A stretch of DNA of 64,000 nt from Chitinophaga dinghuensis. Its GTDB lineage: Bacteria; Bacteroidota; Bacteroidia; Chitinophagales; Chitinophagaceae. A program made the translations under genes and the position numbers. A model generated the notes under the pieces. It was not told the DNA's origin. It searched no databases and saw nothing but the letters and a program-made list of their open reading frames with translations. Shown here in pieces: positions 16,344-24,407 of the stretch (position 1 is its first letter; every line of letters starts with the position of its first letter). Location of the stretch: assembly GCF_003259435.1 (NCBI RefSeq), contig NZ_QLMA01000006.1:62001-126000 (forward strand), given 5' to 3'.

Positions 16344-17354
16344 TTACTCCTCCAATAATTCTCTTTCCATTTCTTCAATTGTGGGTAGTTGGGTTTTAAG
16401 AGCCTCCGGAATTATTTCTGATAATTCAAAAGAACTAATACCTATGGGCTTATTTAAATCGCGAAGAGCATATTCAACTTCTATTTTATCTTTTAATCGA
16501 CATAATATTATCCCGATGGATGGGTTATCGGTTATGTGTTTTAATTTACTATCTACTGCGGAAAGATAAAAGTTCAATTTTCCTGCATATTCAGGAATAA
16601 ATTTTCCTGCCTTTAATTCTATGACTACAAAACATCGGAGGTGCAGATGATAAAATAACAAATCCAAGAAATAATCGGAATCGCTGATTTCTAATTTATA
16701 TTGACGGCCAACAAAAGCAAAACCCTTCCCCAGTTCTAGCATAAAGTGGGTAATTTTTTGTGTTAGGGCAAGTTCAATTTCTCGCTCCTGCGCATTCTCT
16801 TCTAATCCAAGAAAATCAAAATGATATGGATCTTTGATGGCCTCTGCCGCCAGATCAGACTGTGGTTTAGGAAGTGTTGAATCGAAATTATGATCAGACT
16901 TTCCTTGTCTTAAATGAAAATTATGTTTAATATTAATTTCTAACTGATTTCTCGACCACCCATTTTTATGGGTGGCTTTGGCGTATAAAACTACTGTTTC
17001 CAGGTCTTTTATCTTAGAAATTAACAGTCGTTGGTACGACCAAGGCAATTGTGCCACAGCCTGTGGCACAAATTCAAATTGTTGAGAAAAGAAAATATAC
17101 CATTGCCGTATTGTATACAAATTTCTTCGAGAAAATCCATTTATCTGGGGAAAACTTTTTTTGAGATCGATGGACAGTTGTTCCAGAAAATTCTCTCCCC
17201 ATTTGTATTCAGTTTGTTTGGAGATAATTTCCTTTCCTAGTTCCCAATAAAGTTCTATTAAAACTATATTGAAATTGGAAACTGCCTTTAATTGAGCTTG
17301 ATTAACCTTGTTTTTTATTTCTACCAGCCACTCTCTATAAGCCTTGTTGGTCAT
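16344..17354 (-). CDS. yhcG: YhcG-family PD-(D/E)XK nuclease (DUF1016)
   Basis: 336 aa. The N-terminal DUF1016 helical domain (about 1-165) has REWLVEIKNKV, ELYWELGKEI, GWSRNQLE and LPWSYQRLL. The C-terminal nuclease domain has FVGRQYKLEI, D-x-x-FLDLLFYH, then FVVIELKAGKF and YAGKLNFYL, giving the expected D...ExK residues. Length matches the family. YhcG proteins are mobile-island nucleases, often near restriction systems; the substrate is not settled. It is the only gene between two copies of a 116-bp tRNA-tail repeat, without an integrase of its own. Confidence 0.9.
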   Translation of the reverse strand: MTNKAYREWLVEIKNKVNQAQLKAVSNFNIVLIELYWELGKEIISKQTEYKWGENFLEQLSIDLKKSFPQINGFSRRNLYTIRQWYIFFSQQFEFVPQAVAQLPWSYQRLLISKIKDLETVVLYAKATHKNGWSRNQLEINIKHNFHLRQGKSDHNFDSTLPKPQSDLAAEAIKDPYHFDFLGLEENAQEREIELALTQKITHFMLELGKGFAFVGRQYKLEISDSDYFLDLLFYHLHLRCFVVIELKAGKFIPEYAGKLNFYLSAVDSKLKHITDNPSIGIILCRLKDKIEVEYALRDLNKPIGISSFELSEIIPEALKTQLPTIEEMERELLEE

Positions 17355-17614
17355 TTCAGTTGTTTTGCACTTTGATAGTTAGAAGTTATTTTAGAGTGTG
17401 AAATTTAATGAGTACTTATATAGGAGGTGTATAAGTTATGTGAATAAGAGGAGCTTAACTTATCAATAACATTTAATGTAAAAAGATAATTGATGTACTC
17501 ATTGAGTATGAGTAGTTACTTCGGTATAAAGTAAGCTATTCCAGAAGGATATAAATTCGGATACACAGGCTTGTAAATCAATGAAAAGTGGCTCTGGTAG
17601 AGCTTTTGATATAT
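17355..17614. other. Gene-free flank of the yhcG islet
   Basis: No gene is seen. The stretch is AT-rich and contains one GGATACAC motif (17559-17566), a motif that recurs around the other tRNA-tail copies. Confidence 0.5.
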
Positions 17615-17730
17615 TCCCAACGGGATCGCAACAAGAATATCAAAACCTTATTAAAGCCGCTTAAATCGCAGGATTTAAGCGGCTTTTTTGTTTTGCCAAT
17701 AAAAGGTAAATCATACAAAACGAATCTGAA
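17615..17730 (+). repeat. 116-bp tRNA-tail repeat, copy 2, with terminator
   Basis: Begins TCCCAACGGGATCGCA, two mismatches from the att core. It contains the same GCCGCTTAAATC terminator stem (17656-17667 with 17672-17683) and ends ACAAAACGAATCTGAA. It marks an older integration boundary. Confidence 0.85.
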
Positions 17731-18645
17731 AGGATACAAAAAATGAGGTCCTTCCCAAATCTGTAGCAATCAAAAGTAGAATTTCGAGGCATTTGAGGCC
17801 CCGAAATTTCCAACTTGCCACACTACATTTTTTCGGTGGGACGTCAAAAAGGATACACTGATGATGACGGGAAATGATACAGCATTGAACGAAAGTTAAA
17901 AACATATTGGAGGCACTTGTGAAACTGCTCAATGATGATGAGCTTGAAAAAAATGAGCCTATATCAAAAGTAATTTTTAAAGTATCTGATGAAGTAAATT
18001 GTCATTTATGAATTGTTTGAACCTTCTGCTTACTTTTGATATAGCCTCATTTGTGTTAGTATCTTGATGTAGAAAAAATATTAAGAATAGAACAAGTGAA
18101 TTGATATTGAGAATTTCAGTTCACTGCAATTATGCTACAGCCTTATGTTTCACATGATTAATTTCAAACCCTGCTGCAAAAAATAATTTGAGTATTATAA
18201 ATAGTTAAATATTTATTGGAAGTCAATACTTCATGTAAAGTTCTTTAGGATTCCGTGATTGATACTATTGAACATTTGTTTAAATATTTTTTGGTGGTAA
18301 TAATTATTATGTATATTCAGTGATATACTTGCGACAGATGGCAATTTTGAACCTGTATTATGAAATTGTTTGTACTATGTAGTTGTCTTATAAGAGTTTG
18401 TTTTCTCGGTAGTAAGTATGAAAACTCATGTTCCTGGAGGTTTTAATAGAGAGCCCTATTGTGTTTGTAGTCTGTAAAAGGAATCCCTGGAAAGAATAAT
18501 GTCATAACCAAGTGCAGTCTAAACAGACTTTGCATGATGATTTTCAGTAAAAATATTACTGAATTTATTGCTGTATGCACATACTCGAATAACAATAGCC
18601 AAATCTGACACTTTAAAATGGAACCTTAAACTAAAAATCTGAATT
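17731..18645. other. Gene-free 0.9-kb stretch with a spaced inverted repeat
   Basis: No credible gene on either strand. It contains GGATACAA (17732), GGATACAC (17851), and an inverted repeat (17954-17973 with 18030-18049, 19 of 20 bp) around a 56-nt spacer. It looks like decayed mobile-element DNA followed by the upstream region of the 18646 gene. Confidence 0.5.
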
Positions 18646-19617
18646 ATGAAACACCCTAACAAGCTTCCGCGGGTAGCGGGATTCGCCTCTATGCGCGTAA
18701 TTGCTCCTTTAACGTTATTACTGGTAGCTATCATTTTGCCATTAACTTTTAATTCATGCAAAAAAACAGACCAGAAGCTGCCGGAAGTTAAAACACAGGA
18801 GACTGCCGCACAGAAACTACTTGCAGTGATGAGAAACTACAGAAAGCAGCCAAGGAACACACTGGTACAAACAGGAAGTAAGGCTAGAAGCGCACATGCC
18901 AGAACAGCAGATGCCGACGATGTCACTTACTACATCCATTTTCCAACTATCCCAACAGCTGCTCAAGTGAATATGTACAACAATGCAAGTACCATTCAGG
19001 ATATAGTAGACTTACGTATCCAAAGTCGGGCATCAGTTGATTATACCCAAAGTCCGGCTAATGCTGGTTATCCGGTTACTTTTTCTATGCAGGGAGTAAA
19101 GAATAGTCTTCAACCCTTAATAACGGCATCAAAAGATTATCTAAAGTCTAAAGGCTTTACAGATCAGGATATTCAGGATATGATAACTGCAAAGGAGGGA
19201 GCAGAAGAAGATTTGATACCATTTACAACTACGCTTGCACAGATAGAAGAATCACCACGGCCCTATATGACCTATCCTGAAGGATATACTTTTTATAATG
19301 AGCATGGATATAAAGTTGGTCATTGGACCAAGATGGTGAATAGGTTTTCTGGCGATACTACATGGTACATTATGGGTGTGGTGGATGAGGAATATACAGA
19401 TCCATATAAGGCTTATACATTAGCTGATGTTGGAGATTGCGCAATGAAAGCAATTGGGGCAGATATATTGTGGGCACTGGGTACTTCATCTGCCACAACA
19501 TGGACAGTGGCAACTTTGAGAACTGCGTTTGGAACGGCTGCCAGAAAGTTTCTTGGTCCTATTGGGGTTGCAATTGCGGTAGGAGAGTTTGCATGGTGCT
19601 TATATAGTATCGATTAA
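18646..19617 (+). CDS. Lipoprotein with hydrophobic C-terminal tail, possible toxin
   Basis: 323 aa. The signal peptide ends in a lipobox (LTFNSC, C38), so the protein is predicted to be membrane-anchored outside the cytosol. The middle is a soluble domain (PTAAQVNMYNNASTIQDIVD). The last 60 residues are Gly/Ala-rich and hydrophobic (CAMKAIGADILWALG, FLGPIGVAIAVGEFAW), unlike a normal lipoprotein end and similar in texture to membrane-inserting bacteriocins. A 54-aa two-helix membrane protein follows 13 bp later and could be an immunity protein. The family is not recognised; the toxin idea is inference from layout. Confidence 0.7.
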   Translation: MKHPNKLPRVAGFASMRVIAPLTLLLVAIILPLTFNSCKKTDQKLPEVKTQETAAQKLLAVMRNYRKQPRNTLVQTGSKARSAHARTADADDVTYYIHFPTIPTAAQVNMYNNASTIQDIVDLRIQSRASVDYTQSPANAGYPVTFSMQGVKNSLQPLITASKDYLKSKGFTDQDIQDMITAKEGAEEDLIPFTTTLAQIEESPRPYMTYPEGYTFYNEHGYKVGHWTKMVNRFSGDTTWYIMGVVDEEYTDPYKAYTLADVGDCAMKAIGADILWALGTSSATTWTVATLRTAFGTAARKFLGPIGVAIAVGEFAWCLYSID

Positions 19618-19630
19618 TTTTAATCTCGAT

Positions 19631-19795
19631 ATGGGAACTAATTTATTATTAATTCTTATTTTCTTATGGGCATTAGCCTATAAGGGATACAACTTATATA
19701 CGGCAATTAAGATGAAAGATACCGGGAAGACTAAAGCGGAGTTATTATTTTTGCTATTGATAATACTCCTTTTTGTTTTCCTTTATATGGTTTAA
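19631..19795 (+). CDS. 54-aa two-helix membrane protein, possible immunity protein
   Basis: Starts at the ATG at 19631 (MGTNLLLILIFLWALAYKG), after the stop of the lipoprotein gene. A longer frame from 19589 would overlap that gene and is less likely. It has two transmembrane helices separated by a basic loop (KMKDTGKTKAE). Tiny two-helix proteins right after a membrane-active toxin gene are often immunity proteins; here that is inferred. Confidence 0.65.
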   Translation: MGTNLLLILIFLWALAYKGYNLYTAIKMKDTGKTKAELLFLLLIILLFVFLYMV

Positions 19796-19883
19796 TATTT
19801 TCGGTATAATTAGCCGTTGTAAATACACATGGGCTGACCTGAAAGTGTTTTCGGGTTAGCCCTTTATAGTGCTATAATTTTAA

Positions 19884-20018
19884 TTATTCTGAAGCTAATT
19901 TCTCTTGCACTGCGATATCAAATATTTTATCAGTTACTTGTCCTAAAAGAGGAATAAATTCATTGGCTTTATTATCGTGTTCATTTTTGATTCCTTTCAT
20001 AATTTCTTTCATATCCAT
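19884..20018 (-). CDS. Small 44-aa ORF, possible gene remnant
   Basis: Begins MDMKEIMKGIKNEHDNKANE and ends with a TAA at 19884. Coding-like composition and a charged helical product, but no clear ribosome site and no recognised family. It may be a true small gene or the surviving start of a decayed one. Confidence 0.3.
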   Translation of the reverse strand: MDMKEIMKGIKNEHDNKANEFIPLLGQVTDKIFDIAVQEKLASE

Positions 20019-20094
20019 TGCTCAATTTATCACTTGATTTTTTGGCATAATATGTGTCAAATTCATGATTCATTACATCTCAAAACCTATCATC

Positions 20095-20718
20095 ATGAAA
20101 TTAAAACACGTTATGCCTGTAGCGCTATTGGTTGTAGCATTTTCTGCTGTAAAATCCCAGGCACAGGAAAAGAAAAACTATGTCAGCGGCTCCATTGGCT
20201 TCAATAGTATTTCACAGGAATACCCTAATAGCAAAGTGAAATACAACAACTTCAACGTTATGCCAACATACGGACATTACATCAGCGAAAAGTTTTCAAT
20301 TGGCATTACTGCTGGTTATACACATGGCGCAGGAGAAGATAAAGTGACTGGAGAATCAAAAAAAATTAATGGTTTCAATGTGGGGCCGTTTATTCGGTTT
20401 GAGCAGCCTATCTGGGGGGATAAGGTGACGGTATATAACGATCTGGGATTGAATTATATGCACTCAAAAGGGTCTTCAGATCTCAAAAGTGAAGATGGCG
20501 AATATTCCTCCAATGCCGGCATCCTGTTTTACCGCCCTGGTATCATGGTAAATTTTACCAAACGAACTTCTCTTCTGCTGAATTTAGGGAACCTGCTTAC
20601 TATCGCGCATTCAGTAGATAAAAGTCCGACAATCGGTACTGTCAGACAGACTACCGCTGGTGTCCAGTCTGGATTTGGGATTAACAGCCTCAATATTGGT
20701 TTCCAATATAAATTCTAA
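20095..20718 (+). CDS. Outer-membrane beta-barrel protein
   Basis: 207 aa from the ATG at 20095, chosen because it opens a clean signal peptide (MKLKHVMPVALLVVAFSAVKS, cleavage near AQA). Regular beta strands follow (GSIGFNSIS, FSIGITAGYTHG, NGFNVGPFIRFEQP) and the C-terminus is SLNIGFQYKF with a final Phe. It is a typical small OMP_b-brl/OmpA-like barrel of Bacteroidota; a structural or transport role is unknown. It sits within the tRNA-tail scar region. Confidence 0.8.
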   Translation: MKLKHVMPVALLVVAFSAVKSQAQEKKNYVSGSIGFNSISQEYPNSKVKYNNFNVMPTYGHYISEKFSIGITAGYTHGAGEDKVTGESKKINGFNVGPFIRFEQPIWGDKVTVYNDLGLNYMHSKGSSDLKSEDGEYSSNAGILFYRPGIMVNFTKRTSLLLNLGNLLTIAHSVDKSPTIGTVRQTTAGVQSGFGINSLNIGFQYKF

Positions 20719-20791
20719 TATTGGGTGTACGCTTATATTGAGCAACCTACTATAGTTCCTGTTCATGAACTAAGTTCGAAATAATACTAAT

Positions 20792-20842
20792 GGGATCACA
20801 AAAAATAGAAACCTGCGACCAGCGCAGGTTTCTATTTTTTGT
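20792..20842 (+). terminator. att-like tRNA tail fused to a 20-bp-stem terminator
   Basis: GGGATCACA (20792-20800) repeats the last nine bases of the att core. It runs directly into a perfect 20-bp stem (20798-20817 with 20823-20842). This is the same order, tail then terminator, as at 16221 and 17615, though the stem sequence differs. Confidence 0.6.
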
Positions 20843-20982
20843 GAGTGTTGTCTCGATGAAATTATCACGAATGATGTAATGAAGAAGCGAGTGGCTGTTT
20901 CTTTAAGATATAGTCATTTTATTTTTATAAATTAGCATTCTTTAATACGATTTATCCCTTCATTTTTATTTGTATATTCTTC

Positions 20983-21381
20983 ATGGATTACCTTAACGAT
21001 ATTGAAGACACGACACCCGCTCTGTATTCCAGATTCTTAGTATTAATTTATTCGATTTGTTTAACGCCTATTGGTGGGGTTATCTTGATGGTAATCAACT
21101 TAATTAAGGTAAGGAAATTATTAAACATTGTCTGGCTTATTATAGCACTCTTACTTTTTGAAATAGGGCACATGGGATTGATGGGATATTATGGTCCTTC
21201 GGCTTTGACATTTTTCTTACCATTATGCTTAGGAGCTATTTTGCTTGCATTCCCTGTTTGGAATATACTTTTGAAAGGGACCTATTTCTACAAAAAGAGG
21301 AGAGCCCTGGTTCCGATAATAGTTTTATTGCTCATTTGGGTACCTTTGATGGTGCTTAATTTTTTTGACTTAAAAAATTGA
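20983..21381 (+). CDS. Four-helix membrane protein, unknown
   Basis: 132 aa with four predicted transmembrane helices (FLVLIYSICLTPIGGVILMV, IVWLIIALLLFEIGHMGLMG, ALTFFLPLCLGAILLAF, ALVPIIVLLLIWVPLMVL). No family recognised. It lies between two degenerate tRNA-tail copies (20792 and 21421), so it may be the only cargo of a small islet. Confidence 0.65.
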   Translation: MDYLNDIEDTTPALYSRFLVLIYSICLTPIGGVILMVINLIKVRKLLNIVWLIIALLLFEIGHMGLMGYYGPSALTFFLPLCLGAILLAFPVWNILLKGTYFYKKRRALVPIIVLLLIWVPLMVLNFFDLKN

Positions 21382-21420
21382 TAGCTGAGCATTTCACTTT
21401 AATCTCATTTGGCCTATACA

Positions 21421-21564
21421 TCCAGCGGGTCCACAACCCTAAAATCAAAAGGTTGTTAAGGCTACATACATAACAGTATTTAGGGGGATAAATGCTAAAT
21501 CATACAAAACAATTCTGAAAGGATACAAAAGGATACACAAAACAGATTTACTTTTAGTGTATCC
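21421..21564 (+). repeat. Degenerate tRNA tail, copy 4, with GGATACA motifs
   Basis: TCCAGCGGGTCCACA (21421-21435) resembles the att core with one deletion and two substitutions near its centre. The 35-nt flank at 21496-21530 matches 17707-17741 with two mismatches. GGATACAA (21521), GGATACAC (21531) and an inverted GTGTATCC (21557-21564) follow. It marks the outermost integration scar. From here to 21770 no gene is seen. Confidence 0.6.
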
Positions 21565-21770
21565 TTTGTCCCGGTAAAGGCTTATCAGTAAAAAAGTTTG
21601 GGGACTTATAAGACAATGTGAAACTAATCAAAAAATTGGAGCTGAAACTTTATAGACTATAAAGTAAGCCGAGAAATAGCCATCCTCTTTCATCATCTCA
21701 TAAGCACTAAAATATATCTCTTATATTGACTGGATAGATTTGTATCCCCAACGAAAGAAAATCCGCCAGC

Positions 21771-22685
21771 CTATTCTTCAGCTTTTACATCCCATTTTTC
21801 TTTCAGTAACTGTTCCAGTTGCCCGATCTCTTTCTGGTACATAGTCTTCTTTCTTGTGCCGAAATACAGCGTATTCTCCAGCGGATTAGTGCCTTCCCAG
21901 GCCACCTTTATTTTCCCATCAGCAATGGCTTCTGTGCATAGAAAATCGGGCACGATTGAAAATCCTTTGCCATCACTGAGACAGCGGATGATGGAACTGA
22001 TATTGGGAACTATGAAATTCGGACTGAAATCCGGATGTTCCCCAAAATGCCTGGCCCAGAAATTTTTCAGATGTTCCATGTCTGCCGCCGTGCTATACCA
22101 AAGTTGCTGCTTTAAGAAGCGGATCGCTTCTTTCATTTTCCCTTTTTCCAACAAATCCTCCAACTGGGCTGTTTCTGTTTTATTGCCGGCAATCAACACA
22201 ATCCTTTCTTTGGAAAATGGCTGGTATTGCAAATTCTGCTGTTGCCCCTTCTGTGGTGTAATGATCAGGTCTAACAGACCATTATCAAGATCCTGGTGCA
22301 TCTGCGGATATTCGCCGAATTTGATGATCAAATTGAATGGCAATGTGGCAATATGTTCTTCCAATGTGTACTGAAACGTTTCAAAACACATTCCCACGCT
22401 AATCGTTGCACGCTCTTCTTTCGAACGCTTGTGAAAATGTTGTTCCCCTATTTCCAGTTTTTTTAAAGGGGTCAATATGTAATTGTACAGGATCTTTCCT
22501 TTTTCAGTTGGTACCATCTTTCTGGCAGACCGGTCAAACAGTTTATACCCCGTAAATGCCTCCAGCGAGTTTAAATGAAGGCTTACGCCTGGTTGGGAAA
22601 CAGAAAGTTCCTGCGCCGCAGCAGATAGTGTTCCGGCTTCATATATGGCCTTAAATGTTCGAAGCCATTCGAGATTCCATGGCAT
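21771..22685 (-). CDS. LysR-family transcriptional regulator
   Basis: 304 aa from the ATG at 22685 (MPWNLEWLRTFKAIYEAG); an upstream ATG at 22715 would add ten residues. The N-terminal winged helix has TLSAAAQELSVSQPGVSLHL and LFDRSARKMVPTEKG. The C-terminal effector domain ends with the usual GKGFSIVPDFLC segment. It is divergent from the mdaB-like gene across 97 bp containing an inverted repeat, so it most likely controls that gene and the three redox genes after it. Confidence 0.9.
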   Translation of the reverse strand: MPWNLEWLRTFKAIYEAGTLSAAAQELSVSQPGVSLHLNSLEAFTGYKLFDRSARKMVPTEKGKILYNYILTPLKKLEIGEQHFHKRSKEERATISVGMCFETFQYTLEEHIATLPFNLIIKFGEYPQMHQDLDNGLLDLIITPQKGQQQNLQYQPFSKERIVLIAGNKTETAQLEDLLEKGKMKEAIRFLKQQLWYSTAADMEHLKNFWARHFGEHPDFSPNFIVPNISSIIRCLSDGKGFSIVPDFLCTEAIADGKIKVAWEGTNPLENTLYFGTRKKTMYQKEIGQLEQLLKEKWDVKAEE

Positions 22686-22706
22686 AACTATAATTTTTAT
22701 GATACT

Positions 22707-22762
22707 ATACTGCAATTTAAGTTATTTGTGTGATATATAAAAGTGATAGAAATTTGCAGTAT
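22707..22762. promoter_or_regulatory. Putative LysR-binding inverted repeat
   Basis: ATACTGCAA (22707-22715) and its exact complement TTGCAGTAT (22754-22762) lie in the divergent space between lysR and mdaB genes. The position suits an activation site; the spacing is wide for a single dimer and may serve a tetramer. Confidence 0.45.
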
Positions 22763-22782
22763 CAATAATTAAAATTATAGAA

Positions 22783-23394
22783 ATGAAGGTATTCATTATC
22801 AATGCAGGACAGGTCTTCGCTCACTCCGGTGGCCGGTTTAACAACCTTCTGACGAGCTGGACAGCAGCATTCCTGGCTGAAAATGGGATCGAGCATCGAA
22901 TAGTCAATATCAATGATGATTTTGATGCGATGAACGAAGTAGAAAACTATAAATGGGCTGACCTGGTGATCTATCACACCCCCATTTGGTGGTTCCAGGT
23001 CCCTAATCGTTTAAAAAAGTATATAGACGAGGTATTCACGGCGGGCCATCAAAATGGTATGTACGCCAGCGACGGCAGAAGTCGGAAGAATCCGGCCATT
23101 AATTATGGAACTGGCGGACTGATGCAGGGCACAAAATATATGGTGACCACTACCTGGAATGCCCCGGATACTGCCTTTACCCTCCCAGGCGAATTTATGG
23201 ATCAAAGATCCGTAGATGATGGGGTACTGTTCGGTTTTCATAAAATGAACCAGTTTATAGGCATGGACAGAACAGCAGGATTCCATTTTCATGACCTGGA
23301 AAAAAACGGTACGCCGGAACGGATCAGTAATTATCATCAGGACTACCTCCGACACCTGGAGCAAGTACTGAAGCAGGAAAAACAATTGTCTTAA
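22783..23394 (+). CDS. mdaB: MdaB-like NAD(P)H quinone reductase
   Basis: 203 aa, flavodoxin-like fold. It shows INAGQVFAHSGGRFN (flavin phosphate region), ADLVIYHTPIWWFQVPNRLKKYID and YGTGGLMQGTKYMVTTTWNAP, the family signature. MdaB transfers two electrons from NAD(P)H to quinones via FAD in the cytosol, avoiding semiquinone radicals. It is the first gene of a co-directional set (aldo/keto reductase, cyclase, VOC) divergent from LysR. Confidence 0.9.
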   Translation: MKVFIINAGQVFAHSGGRFNNLLTSWTAAFLAENGIEHRIVNINDDFDAMNEVENYKWADLVIYHTPIWWFQVPNRLKKYIDEVFTAGHQNGMYASDGRSRKNPAINYGTGGLMQGTKYMVTTTWNAPDTAFTLPGEFMDQRSVDDGVLFGFHKMNQFIGMDRTAGFHFHDLEKNGTPERISNYHQDYLRHLEQVLKQEKQLS

Positions 23395-23419
23395 CACGCA
23401 TATCAATAAAAAAATCAAA

Positions 23420-24403
23420 ATGGAATATAGAAAACTTGGAAATACAACATTGGAATTATCTGCCATCACTTACGGTGCATTCGCTATCGGCGGTAACATG
23501 TGGGGGGGTAACGAGAAAAAAGACTCTATCGCATCCGTAAAAGCCTCCATTGATAATGGCGTTACTACGCTGGATACCGCGCCGTTCTACGGTTTCGGGC
23601 TGAGTGAAGAAATGATTGGCGAGGCCATCAAAGGATATGACAGAACTAAAATTCAGCTTCTAACAAAATTCGGCCTGGTATGGGACAACAGCAACCAGGG
23701 AAAAGGCGAATTTTTCTTTGATGCGGAAGAAGCCGGCAAAAAGATGCCAGTTTATAAATACGCCTCCAAAGCCAATGTAGTAAAGGAAGTGGAAGAAAGT
23801 CTCCAACGCTTGCAGACAGATTATATTGATCTGTTGCAGATTCATTGGCCAGACAGTACCACCCCCATTGCTGAAACTATGGAAGCACTGGAAATGTTAT
23901 TACAACAAGGAAAAATTCGCGCGGCAGGGGTTAGTAACTATAGCGTTGACCAGCTGGCAGAAGCCCGGAATACCGTGAACATTGCCAGCAACCAGGTAGG
24001 TTATAGTATGCTGAACAGGGGTATTGAAGAAGAGCTGGTGCCTTACGCCCTGAAAAATGATGTGGGCATTATCGTGTATAGCCCAATGGAAAGAGGATTA
24101 CTAACTGGTAAATATTTCAAGGAAGGTAAGCTGAAAGATAACGATCATAGAAATGGTTATTTCCAGCAGTTTGATTTACCGAAGGTGAAAACATTCCTGG
24201 ACACTATTGCCCCGATAGCGGAAGCTAAAAATGCAACATTGTCTCAGCTGGTATTACGCTGGACCAGCCTACAACCCGCCATCACAGTGGTGCTGGCCGG
24301 TGCAAGAAATGCAGAACAGGCCATGGCAAATGCGAAGGCAATGGATATCCGGCTCACCGCTGAAGAAATGAACTTTATCAACAATGCACTTGCAAAAATT
24401 TAA
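23420..24403 (+). CDS. Aldo/keto reductase
   Basis: 327 aa (beta/alpha)8 barrel, NADPH-dependent. The catalytic tetrad is visible as D and Y in TLDTAPFYGFG, K in LLTKFG and H in LLQIHWPDS. GIIVYSPMERGLLTGKY and the C-terminal VLAGARNAEQ (cofactor binding) also fit. It lies 25 bp after mdaB in the same unit and probably reduces reactive aldehydes or ketones. Confidence 0.92.
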   Translation: MEYRKLGNTTLELSAITYGAFAIGGNMWGGNEKKDSIASVKASIDNGVTTLDTAPFYGFGLSEEMIGEAIKGYDRTKIQLLTKFGLVWDNSNQGKGEFFFDAEEAGKKMPVYKYASKANVVKEVEESLQRLQTDYIDLLQIHWPDSTTPIAETMEALEMLLQQGKIRAAGVSNYSVDQLAEARNTVNIASNQVGYSMLNRGIEEELVPYALKNDVGIIVYSPMERGLLTGKYFKEGKLKDNDHRNGYFQQFDLPKVKTFLDTIAPIAEAKNATLSQLVLRWTSLQPAITVVLAGARNAEQAMANAKAMDIRLTAEEMNFINNALAKI

Positions 24404-24407
24404 GAAA

